A stretch of DNA of 64,000 bases from NCBI GenBank assembly GCA_965205905.1, contig CBDBHZ010000005.1, positions 1-64,000 of the forward strand, read 5' to 3'. The notes below the pieces were generated by a model. It was given only the letters and a program-made list of their open reading frames with translations. It was not told the DNA's origin and ran no database searches. The DNA comes from JAHZMA01 sp965205905. GTDB taxonomy: Bacteria > Pseudomonadota > Alphaproteobacteria > JABAAW01 > JAHZMA01. The translations under genes were made by a program, and so were the position numbers. This document shows positions 8,250 through 15,644 of this stretch, piece after piece; the first letter of the stretch is position 1, and every line of letters begins with the position of its first letter.

Positions 8250-8609
8250 ATGAAACAAATATCAATATTTTTAATTGCCATTCTTACTATCAATCTGTGT
8301 AATATACAAATAGCACAAGCGCATGGTGGTGGGACGGATTCATCAGGGTGTCATAACGATAACACAAATGGCGGGCGTCATTGCCACAATGATGGCGATG
8401 ATGACGATACTGAAGGTAACAGCACTTTAGGTGAATTCTTATTATACTCTTCTCTCGTTATTCTTGTCGGCTTGGGTATTTGGAAATTAGAAGAATTAGT
8501 CACATTTTCTAGTGAAGAACCCGATGAGGCTAGGATTCAGCCTTATTTGCATGTCACTAATGATGGCATTGATAATGAAATAGAAACTGGTATCGAGTTT
8601 AAGTTTTAA
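8250..8609 (+). CDS. Small secreted/membrane protein with His/Cys-rich HGGG...CHxD motif
   Basis: 119 residues. MKQISIFLIAILTINLCN...AQA is a signal peptide or N-terminal anchor. It is followed by HGGGTDSSGCHND and GGRHCHND, the HGGG-CHN-YHCH pattern seen in small bacterial proteins thought to bind metal, then an Asp-rich tract and a hydrophobic segment (LGEFLLYSSLVILVGLGIW) that is a probable transmembrane helix. The C-terminal 35 residues are polar. It lies 47 bp after the frameshifted lipoprotein gene on the same strand and could be co-transcribed. Function not known; metal binding is inferred from the motif only. Confidence 0.65.
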   Translation: MKQISIFLIAILTINLCNIQIAQAHGGGTDSSGCHNDNTNGGRHCHNDGDDDDTEGNSTLGEFLLYSSLVILVGLGIWKLEELVTFSSEEPDEARIQPYLHVTNDGIDNEIETGIEFKF

Positions 8610-8629
8610 GTAACGGGCGGTGCGTTTCA

Positions 8630-8665
8630 AGTATAGCATATTTCATTTGGGATGGAAGCTATAGC
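8630..8665. CRISPR. Orphan CRISPR repeat
   Basis: A single perfect copy of the 36-bp repeat from the 2908-3999 array, in the same orientation, 4.6 kb beyond it. It looks like the former end of the array, separated when RNA copy B and the lipoprotein gene were placed between the two parts. Confidence 0.9.
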
Positions 8666-8811
8666 CTCGTTTCCTGTTTTGTCTTTTCAATATCAGCATA
8701 GCACGATGGCTAATATTGAGTATGGCACGACACGCACCTTATGAGTATTGAGTAACCGAAAAGCACTCCACAGCCAGTATTGAGTAACAGCGGGGGGTGA
8801 GGAGTCCTTGA

Positions 8812-8982
8812 TGTTAGTATTGAGTAAGGCGGGGGGGATTATCAAGGGTGAGGTTTGCCCGCCATTGGTAACAAGGGCAAACCGAAAGCGAGCTGATTGG
8901 CGCACCGCCAAAATCAGCGAAGTGTATGTCGCACCCCCCTTGATACAATAAACCGACTTCGCAAAGCCCCCATTAATAAATT
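8812..8982. repeat. G-rich palindromic element, copy 3
   Basis: GTATTGAGTAAGGCGGGGGG...TTATCAAGGG at the left and CACCCCCCTTGATACAATAA...CGCAAAGCCCCC at the right. The core contains two nested inverted repeats: GGTTTGCCC/GGGCAAACC and GCTGATTGGCGC/CCGCCAAAATCAGC. The 8666-8811 stretch before it holds only short repeat fragments (several GTATTGAGTA copies). Confidence 0.75.
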
Positions 8983-8984
8983 TA

Positions 8985-9020
8985 GGGCTAGCGAATTGCA
9001 ACTTGTTGCAATTCTAGCGG
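8985..9020. repeat. CTAG/GAATTGCAAC palindrome
   Basis: GCTAGCGAATTGCAAC-TT-GTTGCAATTCTAGCGG, a near-perfect inverted repeat ending 2 bp from the stop codon of the minus-strand lipoprotein gene. Related sequences follow several other stop codons in the window (43270, 50003, 58582), a placement suggesting a terminator or mRNA-stabilising role. Confidence 0.75.
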
Positions 9021-9022
9021 AT

Positions 9023-11893
9023 TTATTGCGCGCCGAAAAAGCCCACATAGCCTGCGCTTGAGTTGCCTACGCTGAATGTGCCGCCAAATTCTTGGCTCGT
9101 TGGTCCGTAAAATCTGGCACTGGAACTGCCTGTCATCACGTCATTATTAACATCGCCTGTGGTGGTAACCGTGCCAGTGATGTCGTTTGTGCCAGCGGTA
9201 AAGCTCAATTCACCCGTAAAGTCAAGGTCGGCACGTGATTTCGTGCCACAAGCACTGTTATCGCATGTGCCTGTGCCTGTTACGACCACTGTGTTTGCAG
9301 CAACCTGATTGCCACCAATCATGGCAGCAGTGGCACCAAAATTAACATCGGCTGTGATGCTGAATTTGGTTTCAATCGTGCCATCTTTATCACTATAGTG
9401 CCCTTTGCCACCCCCTGTTGTGAATTGTGCCGTGCCAGTTGTGGGAATGCTAGCGCTTTCAAAACCTGCAATGCCATAGCCTCTGGTATTGCCCACTTTC
9501 CAATCAATCCATTCCATATAATCAGCGGTAAAGCCGAAAATATCATCTCGGTGTAGGCTGAGTTCCGCGCCCGCAGTTTCCACGCCATCAATTTCAACAT
9601 CCGTGCCTTTATATAGTGTTGATTCGTTCTTAGCCTCGCCAGCCGTTACCTGATAGTCGCTACTGCCAAGATAGAGTTTGGGAGCTTTAGAGCCATATAA
9701 ATCAGGCGACCCCTCATCATAGCCATAGCTTATCGCGCTACCTGTGAAAGTTTCAGTGGTGATGGTTTTAGCCGTGCTATCTGTGGTGATTTGCGCAGTA
9801 GAGGCAACAGATAGCGCTGTAAGTGTTTTGCCATAGAATTCTGCATTGCTGTAGCTTGTTGCGCCATTAAGATTTTGCGCTGGAATCGCAACACTGGTTG
9901 CAACAGCCACTTTGTTATCAGCAACCCAACCAAATTCACCCCCGAAATAGCCTGCATAGCCTGCGCCCTCATTAAGATTGCTAAGCCTGAATGTGCCTCC
10001 AAATTCTTTCGTGGTATCAGCGCCAGTGCCATAAAATTTGGCATCGGCTGTGCCTGTAAGTGCATTGCCTGTGGTGTTGATTGTGCCAGAAAGCGCGTTT
10101 GCAGTGCCAACATAGCTTAAATCACCACTGAAATCGAGGTCAGCGTATGCTGTGCCTGTGGCTGTGCAATCACCCACAACCAGTGCCATATCACATGTAT
10201 CTGTGCTTTCCAATGCCACTGTATTTGCACCAAAATTAGCAGTGGCAGTGATATTAAAGAAAGTGTTAACATTCGTGCCATCAGTATTTTCATAACGCCC
10301 TTGCCCTCTGCCCGTAAAATTGGCGATGTTTGATGCCGTAAGCGTGGCGGTTTCGTAACCTGTAATGCCATAGCCGTAAGTGGTAACGCCTGTAGCGGTT
10401 TCGTTCCAACTCACCAATGCCATATAATCGCCTGTAAAACCAAACGGCTCATCATCAGCAACACTACCACGATTTATTTGAAAATTATTGACGGTAACAC
10501 CCGAAGTAGCACCTGTTACGCCAGTGCCAGTGAGTTTTTGACTCGTGCCAGTAGTGGTTTGTGCTTCATAATTTTTAGTAGCAAACGAGATAGTAGCTAC
10601 AGTAGGAACGAAACCACTCTGACCATAGTAATAATTAACTTCAGCACCTGTTACCTCATTAAGCGTGATGGCTTTACTGCTGCTATTATCGGTAATTTCT
10701 ATTAAATTATCAATGTTCAATATAATTATAGTCCCAACGGCACCAGTATAATTAAAGCTTGTTGTAGATTTTTTATTCGCTCCAGATGCGGTAGTAGTGC
10801 CAACCGTTTTTGTCTCAATCAGATAACCCCGCTCGCCACCAAATGCACCGTAATAATAATTGCTTGCACTGGTAAGGGCGAATGTGCCACCAAATTCGGT
10901 TGCGCTTTCATTTATGCCCATTGTGGCAACATCGTCATTGCCATAGAAACGGGCATCAAGCGTGCCAGTTAAACCATCTGTGCTAACCGCACCGCTGATA
11001 TTATTACCATCAGCAAAATCTAATCCCGTTGCTGTTAAGTCAAGGTCAGTGCCAGTAGGCAATGTGCAACTTTCATCGCAATTTGTGACTGTGGTGCTGA
11101 AATCAAGCGACGTGTTGGTAAAATCAACAGTTGCCTTTGTGGTGAATGTGGTGTTGTAGGGAGTGTATGTGCCATTATCTAAAACGCCATAAATGCCCTT
11201 GCCTGCACCCGTAAAGATGGTTGCGCCACCTGTAGGAATATTAGTGGTTTCAATGCCCGCTATCAGCATTCCTTGTTTGCTATGTTTGGTGGGTGATGCA
11301 CTGCTAAAATCGGCGGTGGTTTCAGCCTTATTCCACTCAACAAACGCCATATATTCCGACGTAAAGCCAAAGGCTATGCTTCTATCAGCGGTTGCGGTGT
11401 AAGGTTCGTCAGCATCAATTTCTGCCACTATTGGATTCGCGCCATCAAATGTGAGTTGCACAGTCGGGTAAGGCGAATCACTTAAATCGGTGCGTGAGAG
11501 GGTGGTTGTGTTTGTAGTTGTTACGCCTTTAGCATTCAATTCACCACCATCAAGATATGTAACATTACTGAGTTTCGTGTAATCAGCAGTATTGGTAAGC
11601 AACACAGCGATTGCGGGTAGCGTAACGGTATCATTTGCTGATGCTGCCGCTGTTAGTGTGGCATGGTTGTTAAGGTTAGCAGTCGCGGTTTGCGTGCCGA
11701 CTGTGATTGTGCCATTGGTAAGGGTGAAAATCTCGTTGCTATCAGGGCATTTTTGAATATCAGTCGCGCATTCAGCTGAAGGCGTGGCATCGGTATTGGC
11801 ATTGGTGCTATCGCCACCGCTACTACTACTGCTACAGGCAGTGAGGGCGATGAATGATAGGATTGAGATGGTTGATGTAAGTAAGTTACGCAT
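9023..11893 (-). CDS. TbpB-like multi-barrel surface lipoprotein
   Basis: 956 residues from the ATG at 11893, chosen because AGGAGACAATC precedes it and the protein then begins MRNLLTSTISILSFIALTAC, a lipoprotein signal with lipobox LTAC. A Ser/Gly/Thr linker follows, then three units of about 300 residues, each ending in a signature such as SARFYGPTSQEFGGTFSV...GYVGFFGAQ. Each unit contains a small cysteine pair (CDESC, CDMALVVGDC, CDNSACG) before an (A)DLDFTG strand. By similarity of the closing motif to transferrin-binding-protein-B barrels, this is a surface-exposed lipoprotein; its ligand is unknown. Its promoter and 5' leader closely match those of the gene at 60010-63831. No Slam-type translocator is visible in the window. 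Confidence 0.8.
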   Translation of the reverse strand: MRNLLTSTISILSFIALTACSSSSSGGDSTNANTDATPSAECATDIQKCPDSNEIFTLTNGTITVGTQTATANLNNHATLTAAASANDTVTLPAIAVLLTNTADYTKLSNVTYLDGGELNAKGVTTTNTTTLSRTDLSDSPYPTVQLTFDGANPIVAEIDADEPYTATADRSIAFGFTSEYMAFVEWNKAETTADFSSASPTKHSKQGMLIAGIETTNIPTGGATIFTGAGKGIYGVLDNGTYTPYNTTFTTKATVDFTNTSLDFSTTVTNCDESCTLPTGTDLDLTATGLDFADGNNISGAVSTDGLTGTLDARFYGNDDVATMGINESATEFGGTFALTSASNYYYGAFGGERGYLIETKTVGTTTASGANKKSTTSFNYTGAVGTIIILNIDNLIEITDNSSSKAITLNEVTGAEVNYYYGQSGFVPTVATISFATKNYEAQTTTGTSQKLTGTGVTGATSGVTVNNFQINRGSVADDEPFGFTGDYMALVSWNETATGVTTYGYGITGYETATLTASNIANFTGRGQGRYENTDGTNVNTFFNITATANFGANTVALESTDTCDMALVVGDCTATGTAYADLDFSGDLSYVGTANALSGTINTTGNALTGTADAKFYGTGADTTKEFGGTFRLSNLNEGAGYAGYFGGEFGWVADNKVAVATSVAIPAQNLNGATSYSNAEFYGKTLTALSVASTAQITTDSTAKTITTETFTGSAISYGYDEGSPDLYGSKAPKLYLGSSDYQVTAGEAKNESTLYKGTDVEIDGVETAGAELSLHRDDIFGFTADYMEWIDWKVGNTRGYGIAGFESASIPTTGTAQFTTGGGKGHYSDKDGTIETKFSITADVNFGATAAMIGGNQVAANTVVVTGTGTCDNSACGTKSRADLDFTGELSFTAGTNDITGTVTTTGDVNNDVMTGSSSARFYGPTSQEFGGTFSVGNSSAGYVGFFGAQ

Positions 11894-11927
11894 GATTGTC
11901 TCCTTTAACATAGCGATAGATAGAGCT

Positions 11928-11956
11928 ACTTTAGATTTTTTTGGGTGGGGTGTCAA
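11928..11956 (-). promoter_or_regulatory. Promoter of the lipoprotein gene 9023-11893
   Basis: On the minus strand TTGACA (11956-11951), 17 bp rich in C then A, then TAAAGT (11933-11928), about 35 bp before the ATG. The block from CCTCTTGACACCCC to the start codon is nearly the same in front of the gene at 63831. Confidence 0.65.
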
Positions 11957-12003
11957 GAGGGGCTTTATAATTTAAGGGGAACCCAGTCTGGCTTCTCATT
12001 AAT

Positions 12004-12240
12004 ATATGGGGGGCTTTGCATTTAGCTTTCATAGTATCAAGGGGGGTGCGGCGCAACTTCTCGGTGGGTATGTCCGTAGGACACCCACCTTGTTGCGACC
12101 CCCCTTGATAATCCCCCCGCTATACTTAATACTCTGGCGGAGCATGTCGGGGTGTTTAACACTCATAAGGTGCTTGCCTTGATAATCCCCCCGCTGTGTT
12201 TCAAAATGAGGGAGGAGTGCATTGCTGTTACTCAATATGA
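12004..12240. repeat. G-rich palindromic element, copy 4
   Basis: ATATGGGGGGCTTTGCAT...ATCAAGGGGGGTGCGGCGCA, an internal hairpin GGTGGGTATGTCC/GGACACCCACC not found in other copies, then CCCCCCTTGATAATCCCCCC. A second CCTTGATAATCCCCCCGC follows 75 bp later. Reading frames through it resemble those through other copies and are not genes. Confidence 0.75.
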
Positions 12241-12286
12241 TGCTATATGTTGATAGATTGCCGCAATTCTAGCGGATAAGTATTTC

Positions 12287-12333
12287 ACTGGTTGCGGGGG
12301 TAGGATTTGAACCTACGACCTTCAGGTTATGAG
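12287..12333. repeat. Left attachment-site repeat (attL), 3' half of tRNA-fMet
   Basis: A 47-bp sequence identical to 30992-31038; a further 9 bp to the left (with one mismatch) also match. It corresponds to the 3' half of the initiator tRNA up to the anticodon, without the 5' half, so it is not a functional tRNA. It marks the left boundary of the integrated island. Confidence 0.93.
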
Positions 12334-12523
12334 TTTGCTCAGGGCGGTTTTTACGCATTTCTCTATGCTTCGCTATGTTACTATAAGTCATTGTTTTATA
12401 TAAATAAAATTTACATTTCTTTACTATTTGTTTTGCTATGTTATTTGCATTTTTATTTTCAAAAGGTTATTATAGGGTTATTAAATTAAAAAATAACCCT
12501 GTGAAAATCGAGGTAAAATTAGA

Positions 12524-13740
12524 ATGATAACGCAACAAAAACTCACTAAAAAACTTGTTCAGGAATTCCCATTAGCAACGCATAAGCAATCGATTATATG
12601 GGATACTGAATTTAAGGGTTTTGGGGTTTTGATTAACCACAGCACAAAAACCTATATTGTGCAGAAAAAATTTAAAGGCAGGGCTATCCGCACCACAATC
12701 GGCAGAACCGATATTTTGGCAACCGATATTGCCCGCCATAAAGCACGAAAAATCGCGCTAGAAATTAGCGAGGGTATCAATTCCAATCGCGCAACGCCTA
12801 AATTAACGCTTGCCAATGTGCATCAGCAATATATCAAACAGAAATCGCATCTGTTAAAAGAACGCACGATTGCGAATTATATTGACCATATCGAGAACCA
12901 TTATGCTGATTGGCAAAACAGATTGTTGACCGATATTGATGCCTATTTGGTGATTGATAGGTTTCAAAAATTGACCAAAGAAAATGGCACTTATGCCGCG
13001 AATAATTCTATGCGCTATTTAAGTGCGCTGTTTAATTATATCGGCGCGGACGATATATCGCTTGCCAACCCCGTAGAAATTTTGCGTAAAAAGCGGCTAT
13101 GGAATAAGAAAACCAGACGTGCAACGCTGCTTAAAGATGCCGATATGCCTTACTGGTATCAAGCCGTGATGAGCGCAGACAACGATAGTTTTCGCGATGC
13201 GATATTGCTTTTGCTCTTTACGGGGATGCGTAAAATGGAAGCGTTTACATTGCGCTGGAGTGATATTGATTTTGGGGAACGCACTCTCACCATTGCCGAT
13301 ACAAAAAACGGCAAACCGCTAACCGTGCCGATGACTGATTTTACCTATGATTTACTGCAAATGCGTAAATATCACGCGCGTGATGCAATATGGGTTTTTG
13401 ATAGCAAATTTGATTTTGGGAGAGGGCATATCACCGATGCCAAAAAAACGATAGCTTGTACCATCGGCAAGGTGAGCGCGCCACAGGTTCAAGCGCAAGC
13501 CTTGCTAATTGTGGTATGAGGTAATGGGGGCAAGCATATAAATTCATGCTTCACGATTTGCGTAGAACCTTTATCACGATGGCAGATAGGGTAGGGGTAT
13601 CTACCCACCGCATCAAATTGTTAGTGAACCACAGCACCGCGAACGATGTAACATCAGGCTACATTCACATAGAATTAGAACAATTACGCGAGGCATCGCA
13701 AAAAATCACCGATGCACTTAAAGAAAAATTAGGGGTGTAA
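12524..13740 (+). pseudogene. Tyrosine integrase, disrupted by a short repeat
   Basis: Readable in two frames: 12524-13519 (331 residues) and 13546-13740 (64 residues). The first has an N-terminal arm-type DNA-binding region (WDTEFKGFGVLINHSTKTY), a core-binding domain and the first catalytic arginine (LLLFTGMRKMEAFTLRW). The second has HDLRRTFIT (the HxxR pair), LLVNHST and the nucleophile region NDVTSGYIH. Between them lies a 45-bp repeat (13466-13510), also present at 43362, which brings a frame change and a stop. All catalytic elements of a site-specific recombinase survive but in separate frames, so the enzyme should be inactive. It lies 190 bp inside attL, as expected for the island's own integrase. 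Confidence 0.85.
13466..13510. repeat. 45-bp repeat inserted in the integrase gene
   Basis: GGCAAGG...CCTTGCTAATT, 45 bp, matches 43362-43406 with one base difference. The ends are partly complementary (GGCAAGG/CCTTGC) with an inner GCGC pair, so it forms a hairpin. Insertion here accounts for the broken integrase frame. Confidence 0.85.
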
Positions 13741-13810
13741 AAACTACATAAAACGCTCAAACGGTAACGTAATTTGCTTTTTGGTTTGCATTACGTTACC
13801 GTTTGTAATT

Positions 13811-14182
13811 TTAGCAATTTTTCGTAACGATGCTATCATCAAGCGCTTCTTTTTGCCCTTTTAATTCCGCTACTTGATAAGGTTCGTCTTCAGCCAAAAG
13901 TATAAACCACAACGGAAATAATGCAAGACCTAACACGGCAAATAATATATCGCTATCTGCTTTATTATTTTGCTTTGTGCTGGCTTCTTGCAACTCAAAT
14001 GTTGTTTCTTCTAATGCTACCTCTAGTTGTGTGCATTCCAGCTGTTCATATTGTTTTGCAGGCACTTCTTTAGCGGTAATCATATTACTTTTTGGCGCAC
14101 ACGCACTTAGTGAAAAGAACGCGCTTATCATTAAGCAAATCATAGTTTTTTTACTGTAAAAACTGATGTTATTTTTTGTCAT
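13811..14182 (-). CDS. Small island-borne lipoprotein
   Basis: Start chosen at the ATG at 14182, preceded by CAGGGAG; 123 residues. Signal MTKNNISFYSKKTMICLMISAFFSLSAC has lipobox LSAC. The mature part contains the pattern YEQLECTQLEVALEETTFEL, a hydrophobic segment (ILFAVLGLALFPLWFILL) and a C-terminal AELKGQKEALDDSIVTKNC. This layout recurs in small phage- and island-encoded lipoproteins, sometimes misnamed as metal ABC transporter components; function unknown. The gene is led by structured RNA copy C. A nearly identical copy of its last 38 codons sits at 30665-30778 near the other end of the island. Confidence 0.75.
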   Translation of the reverse strand: MTKNNISFYSKKTMICLMISAFFSLSACAPKSNMITAKEVPAKQYEQLECTQLEVALEETTFELQEASTKQNNKADSDILFAVLGLALFPLWFILLAEDEPYQVAELKGQKEALDDSIVTKNC

Positions 14183-14205
14183 GGTTATAAAACTCCCTGT
14201 ATGAA

Positions 14206-14447
14206 AAGAAAAGCTACCAAGAGAATTCTTAGTAGCTGGGAATTTACAACCGCTCATCAAATAAAAAACGGCGCGACGCTTTTTGGCGCGGACGCTTGGA
14301 CATGTAGCGCCGCTTCCCAGCCGAAGCCGAGAAAAGACGCATCATTTCGACGCAAAATGTTAGATAAATTGCGCCAAATACGGTTGATGCAACCGTATTT
14401 GATGAGAGAGGTTGTAAAGCCCCACGCCTGAAAAACTATCCAAGCGA
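14206..14447 (-). ncRNA. Structured RNA with intrinsic terminator, copy C (leader of lipoprotein gene)
   Basis: Minus-strand copy of the RNA at 1634 and 4302: 5' helix CGCTTG/CAGGCG, hairpin ATACGGTTG-CAT-CAACCGTAT, CGGC/GCTG followed by GGGAAGC, CGGCGC/GCGCCG and a terminator stem GCTACTAAGA/TCTTGGTAGC (14213-14236). The terminator ends about 25 bp before the lipoprotein ATG at 14182. The CGGCGC/GCGCCG pair matches through different bases than in copy A. It is carried inside the genomic island, while copies A and B are outside it. Confidence 0.65.
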
Positions 14448-14453
14448 TAAAGA

Positions 14454-14483
14454 ATTGTAGCGCATAAGGGATGATAAAAGCAA
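14454..14483 (-). promoter_or_regulatory. Promoter of structured RNA copy C
   Basis: On the minus strand TTGCTT (14483-14478), 18 bp, TACAAT (14459-14454). It aligns with the promoters of copies A and B. Between here and 14660 I see nothing else. Confidence 0.55.
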
Positions 14484-14659
14484 GGGTTTTTGATAATAAG
14501 GTAAAACATTCACAACATTAAGCATCATTGCTTCAGCAAAAACTCATTTTAAGCCCTGTGAGTAAGATTTTGGCATATTTCGCATAATTCGCAGCTTCTA
14601 ACCACTTAAAACGCTTTAACCGCTATCAAAAACGCTTTATGCGTGGTTGCTAGCATCTT

Positions 14660-14854
14660 TCAAAACGCGGTTACTTTGCTTTCCACCCATTCATTTAAGT
14701 CAGAATAGCGATAACGGATAGAACGCCCTGAAATTCGTACGAATTTTGGACCTATCCCCTTACACCGCCAACTCTGCAATGTTTTAACCGAATGCGCGAT
14801 ATAACGCGCCGCATCATGTTCGTTAATCAGCTGGTTTCTTGATATTTCTTGCAT
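14660..14854 (-). CDS. AlpA/excisionase-type helix-turn-helix protein
   Basis: 64 residues from the ATG at 14854; an upstream in-frame ATG at 14920 would add 22 residues that lack domain character. The sequence NEHDAARYIAHSVKTLQSWR, then GPKFVRISGRSIRYRYSDLNEWV, is the winged-helix fold of AlpA/Xis-type regulators: a helix-turn-helix, a GPxxxR turn and a YxxxDLxxWV ending. Such proteins regulate integrase expression or act as recombination directionality factors in integrative elements, fitting its place 0.9 kb from the integrase. AT-rich DNA with CGATTTTTTG repeats upstream may be its binding region. Confidence 0.75.
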   Translation of the reverse strand: MQEISRNQLINEHDAARYIAHSVKTLQSWRCKGIGPKFVRISGRSIRYRYSDLNEWVESKVTAF

Positions 14855-14990
14855 TTGCTTCTTCCAATTTTTCTTTTCATTACCGTTTATTTTGCTAATG
14901 GTTTCACAATACCGCATCACTGTAAAGATTTTTTTACCACAGGCATTTTTGGCAAAATGTCTCTTTTTTGGCGTTTTTGATAAAATTTAT

Positions 14991-15062
14991 CGATTTTTTG
15001 CAGAAAAGCCGAAATTTTTGCAAAAATCCATCGATTTTTTGAAACTTTTGACCGATTTTTTG
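14991..15062. repeat. Three CGATTTTTTG direct repeats upstream of the AlpA-like gene
   Basis: The decamer CGATTTTTTG occurs at 14991, 15032 and 15053 in a very AT-rich stretch. Spacing is 41 and 21 bp, roughly four and two helical turns, so a protein bound to them would contact one face. They could be operator or recombination-factor sites. A GGGGTTTTGG/CCAAAAA...ACCCC inverted repeat follows near 15142-15176. Nothing else is seen in 14855-15308. Confidence 0.45.
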
Positions 15063-15308
15063 AATTTTATTTTTTGCATTTTTTTGTTATTTTAAAAATC
15101 ATTATAAATCAAAGAGTTATTTTGAATTCTGATAGGCAGGATAGGGGTTTTGGTAACCAAAAACAAAAAACCCCTTACTCTACGAGGTATATGGGAGGTA
15201 TTAAGAGAGAATTTTCAGAAATATTTATCGAATCGTAAGCGATTATTAATCGCGCAGACAACCACTCTATACGCAAACCAAAACTTATTAAGTATCTCTA
15301 GCTTGTAA

Positions 15309-15547
15309 AAATGGCTTGAAGATAAAAAACGATATGAATATTTGAAATTTGAAGCGTCAGATGCTGATGGTATAAATGTAAGAGGGGTAGATGATATTAT
15401 AGCCAAGCAACAAATGAATATTTTGAACTCATTCAATCAAAATTCACCGTTGATGCCAATAAGTATCGGTTAACATTTGACTGGTTAATCGAGCAAAAGG
15501 GAACAGGAAAATCATTATTGCAAAAATGGGTTGTTGATAAAATCTAG
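15309..15547 (+). pseudogene. Frameshifted remnant of an unidentified coding sequence
   Basis: Two adjoining frames read like protein. KWLEDKKRYEYLKFEASDAD and onward to NILNSFNQ lies in one frame from 15309; FTVDANKYRLTFDWLIEQKG and onward to LQKWVVDKI, ending at the TAG at 15547, lies in another. They join around 15440. The composition resembles the island genes rather than random AT-rich DNA. It is probably the 3' end of a gene lost from the island; I do not recognise the family. Confidence 0.4.
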
Positions 15548-15644
15548 CTCTCTTTTTAAGAAAGTTGAGAAGGATTAAACCAAACTTTTTGCTTTTTGGC
15601 AATAATGATGTTAGATTAGTTACTTTATAAGAGGAGTTGATTGG

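Noticed and set aside
8693..9001. Small proteins starting MGGFA or NGGFA with YTSLILAVRQSAR, here and at 4067, 42147 and 50004
   Set aside because: They are translations of the G-rich palindromic elements; similarity comes from the repeat, and length and ends vary freely.
12287..12333. A second tRNA gene
   Set aside because: Only the 3' half is present; the sequence beyond the anticodon does not pair. It is an attachment site.
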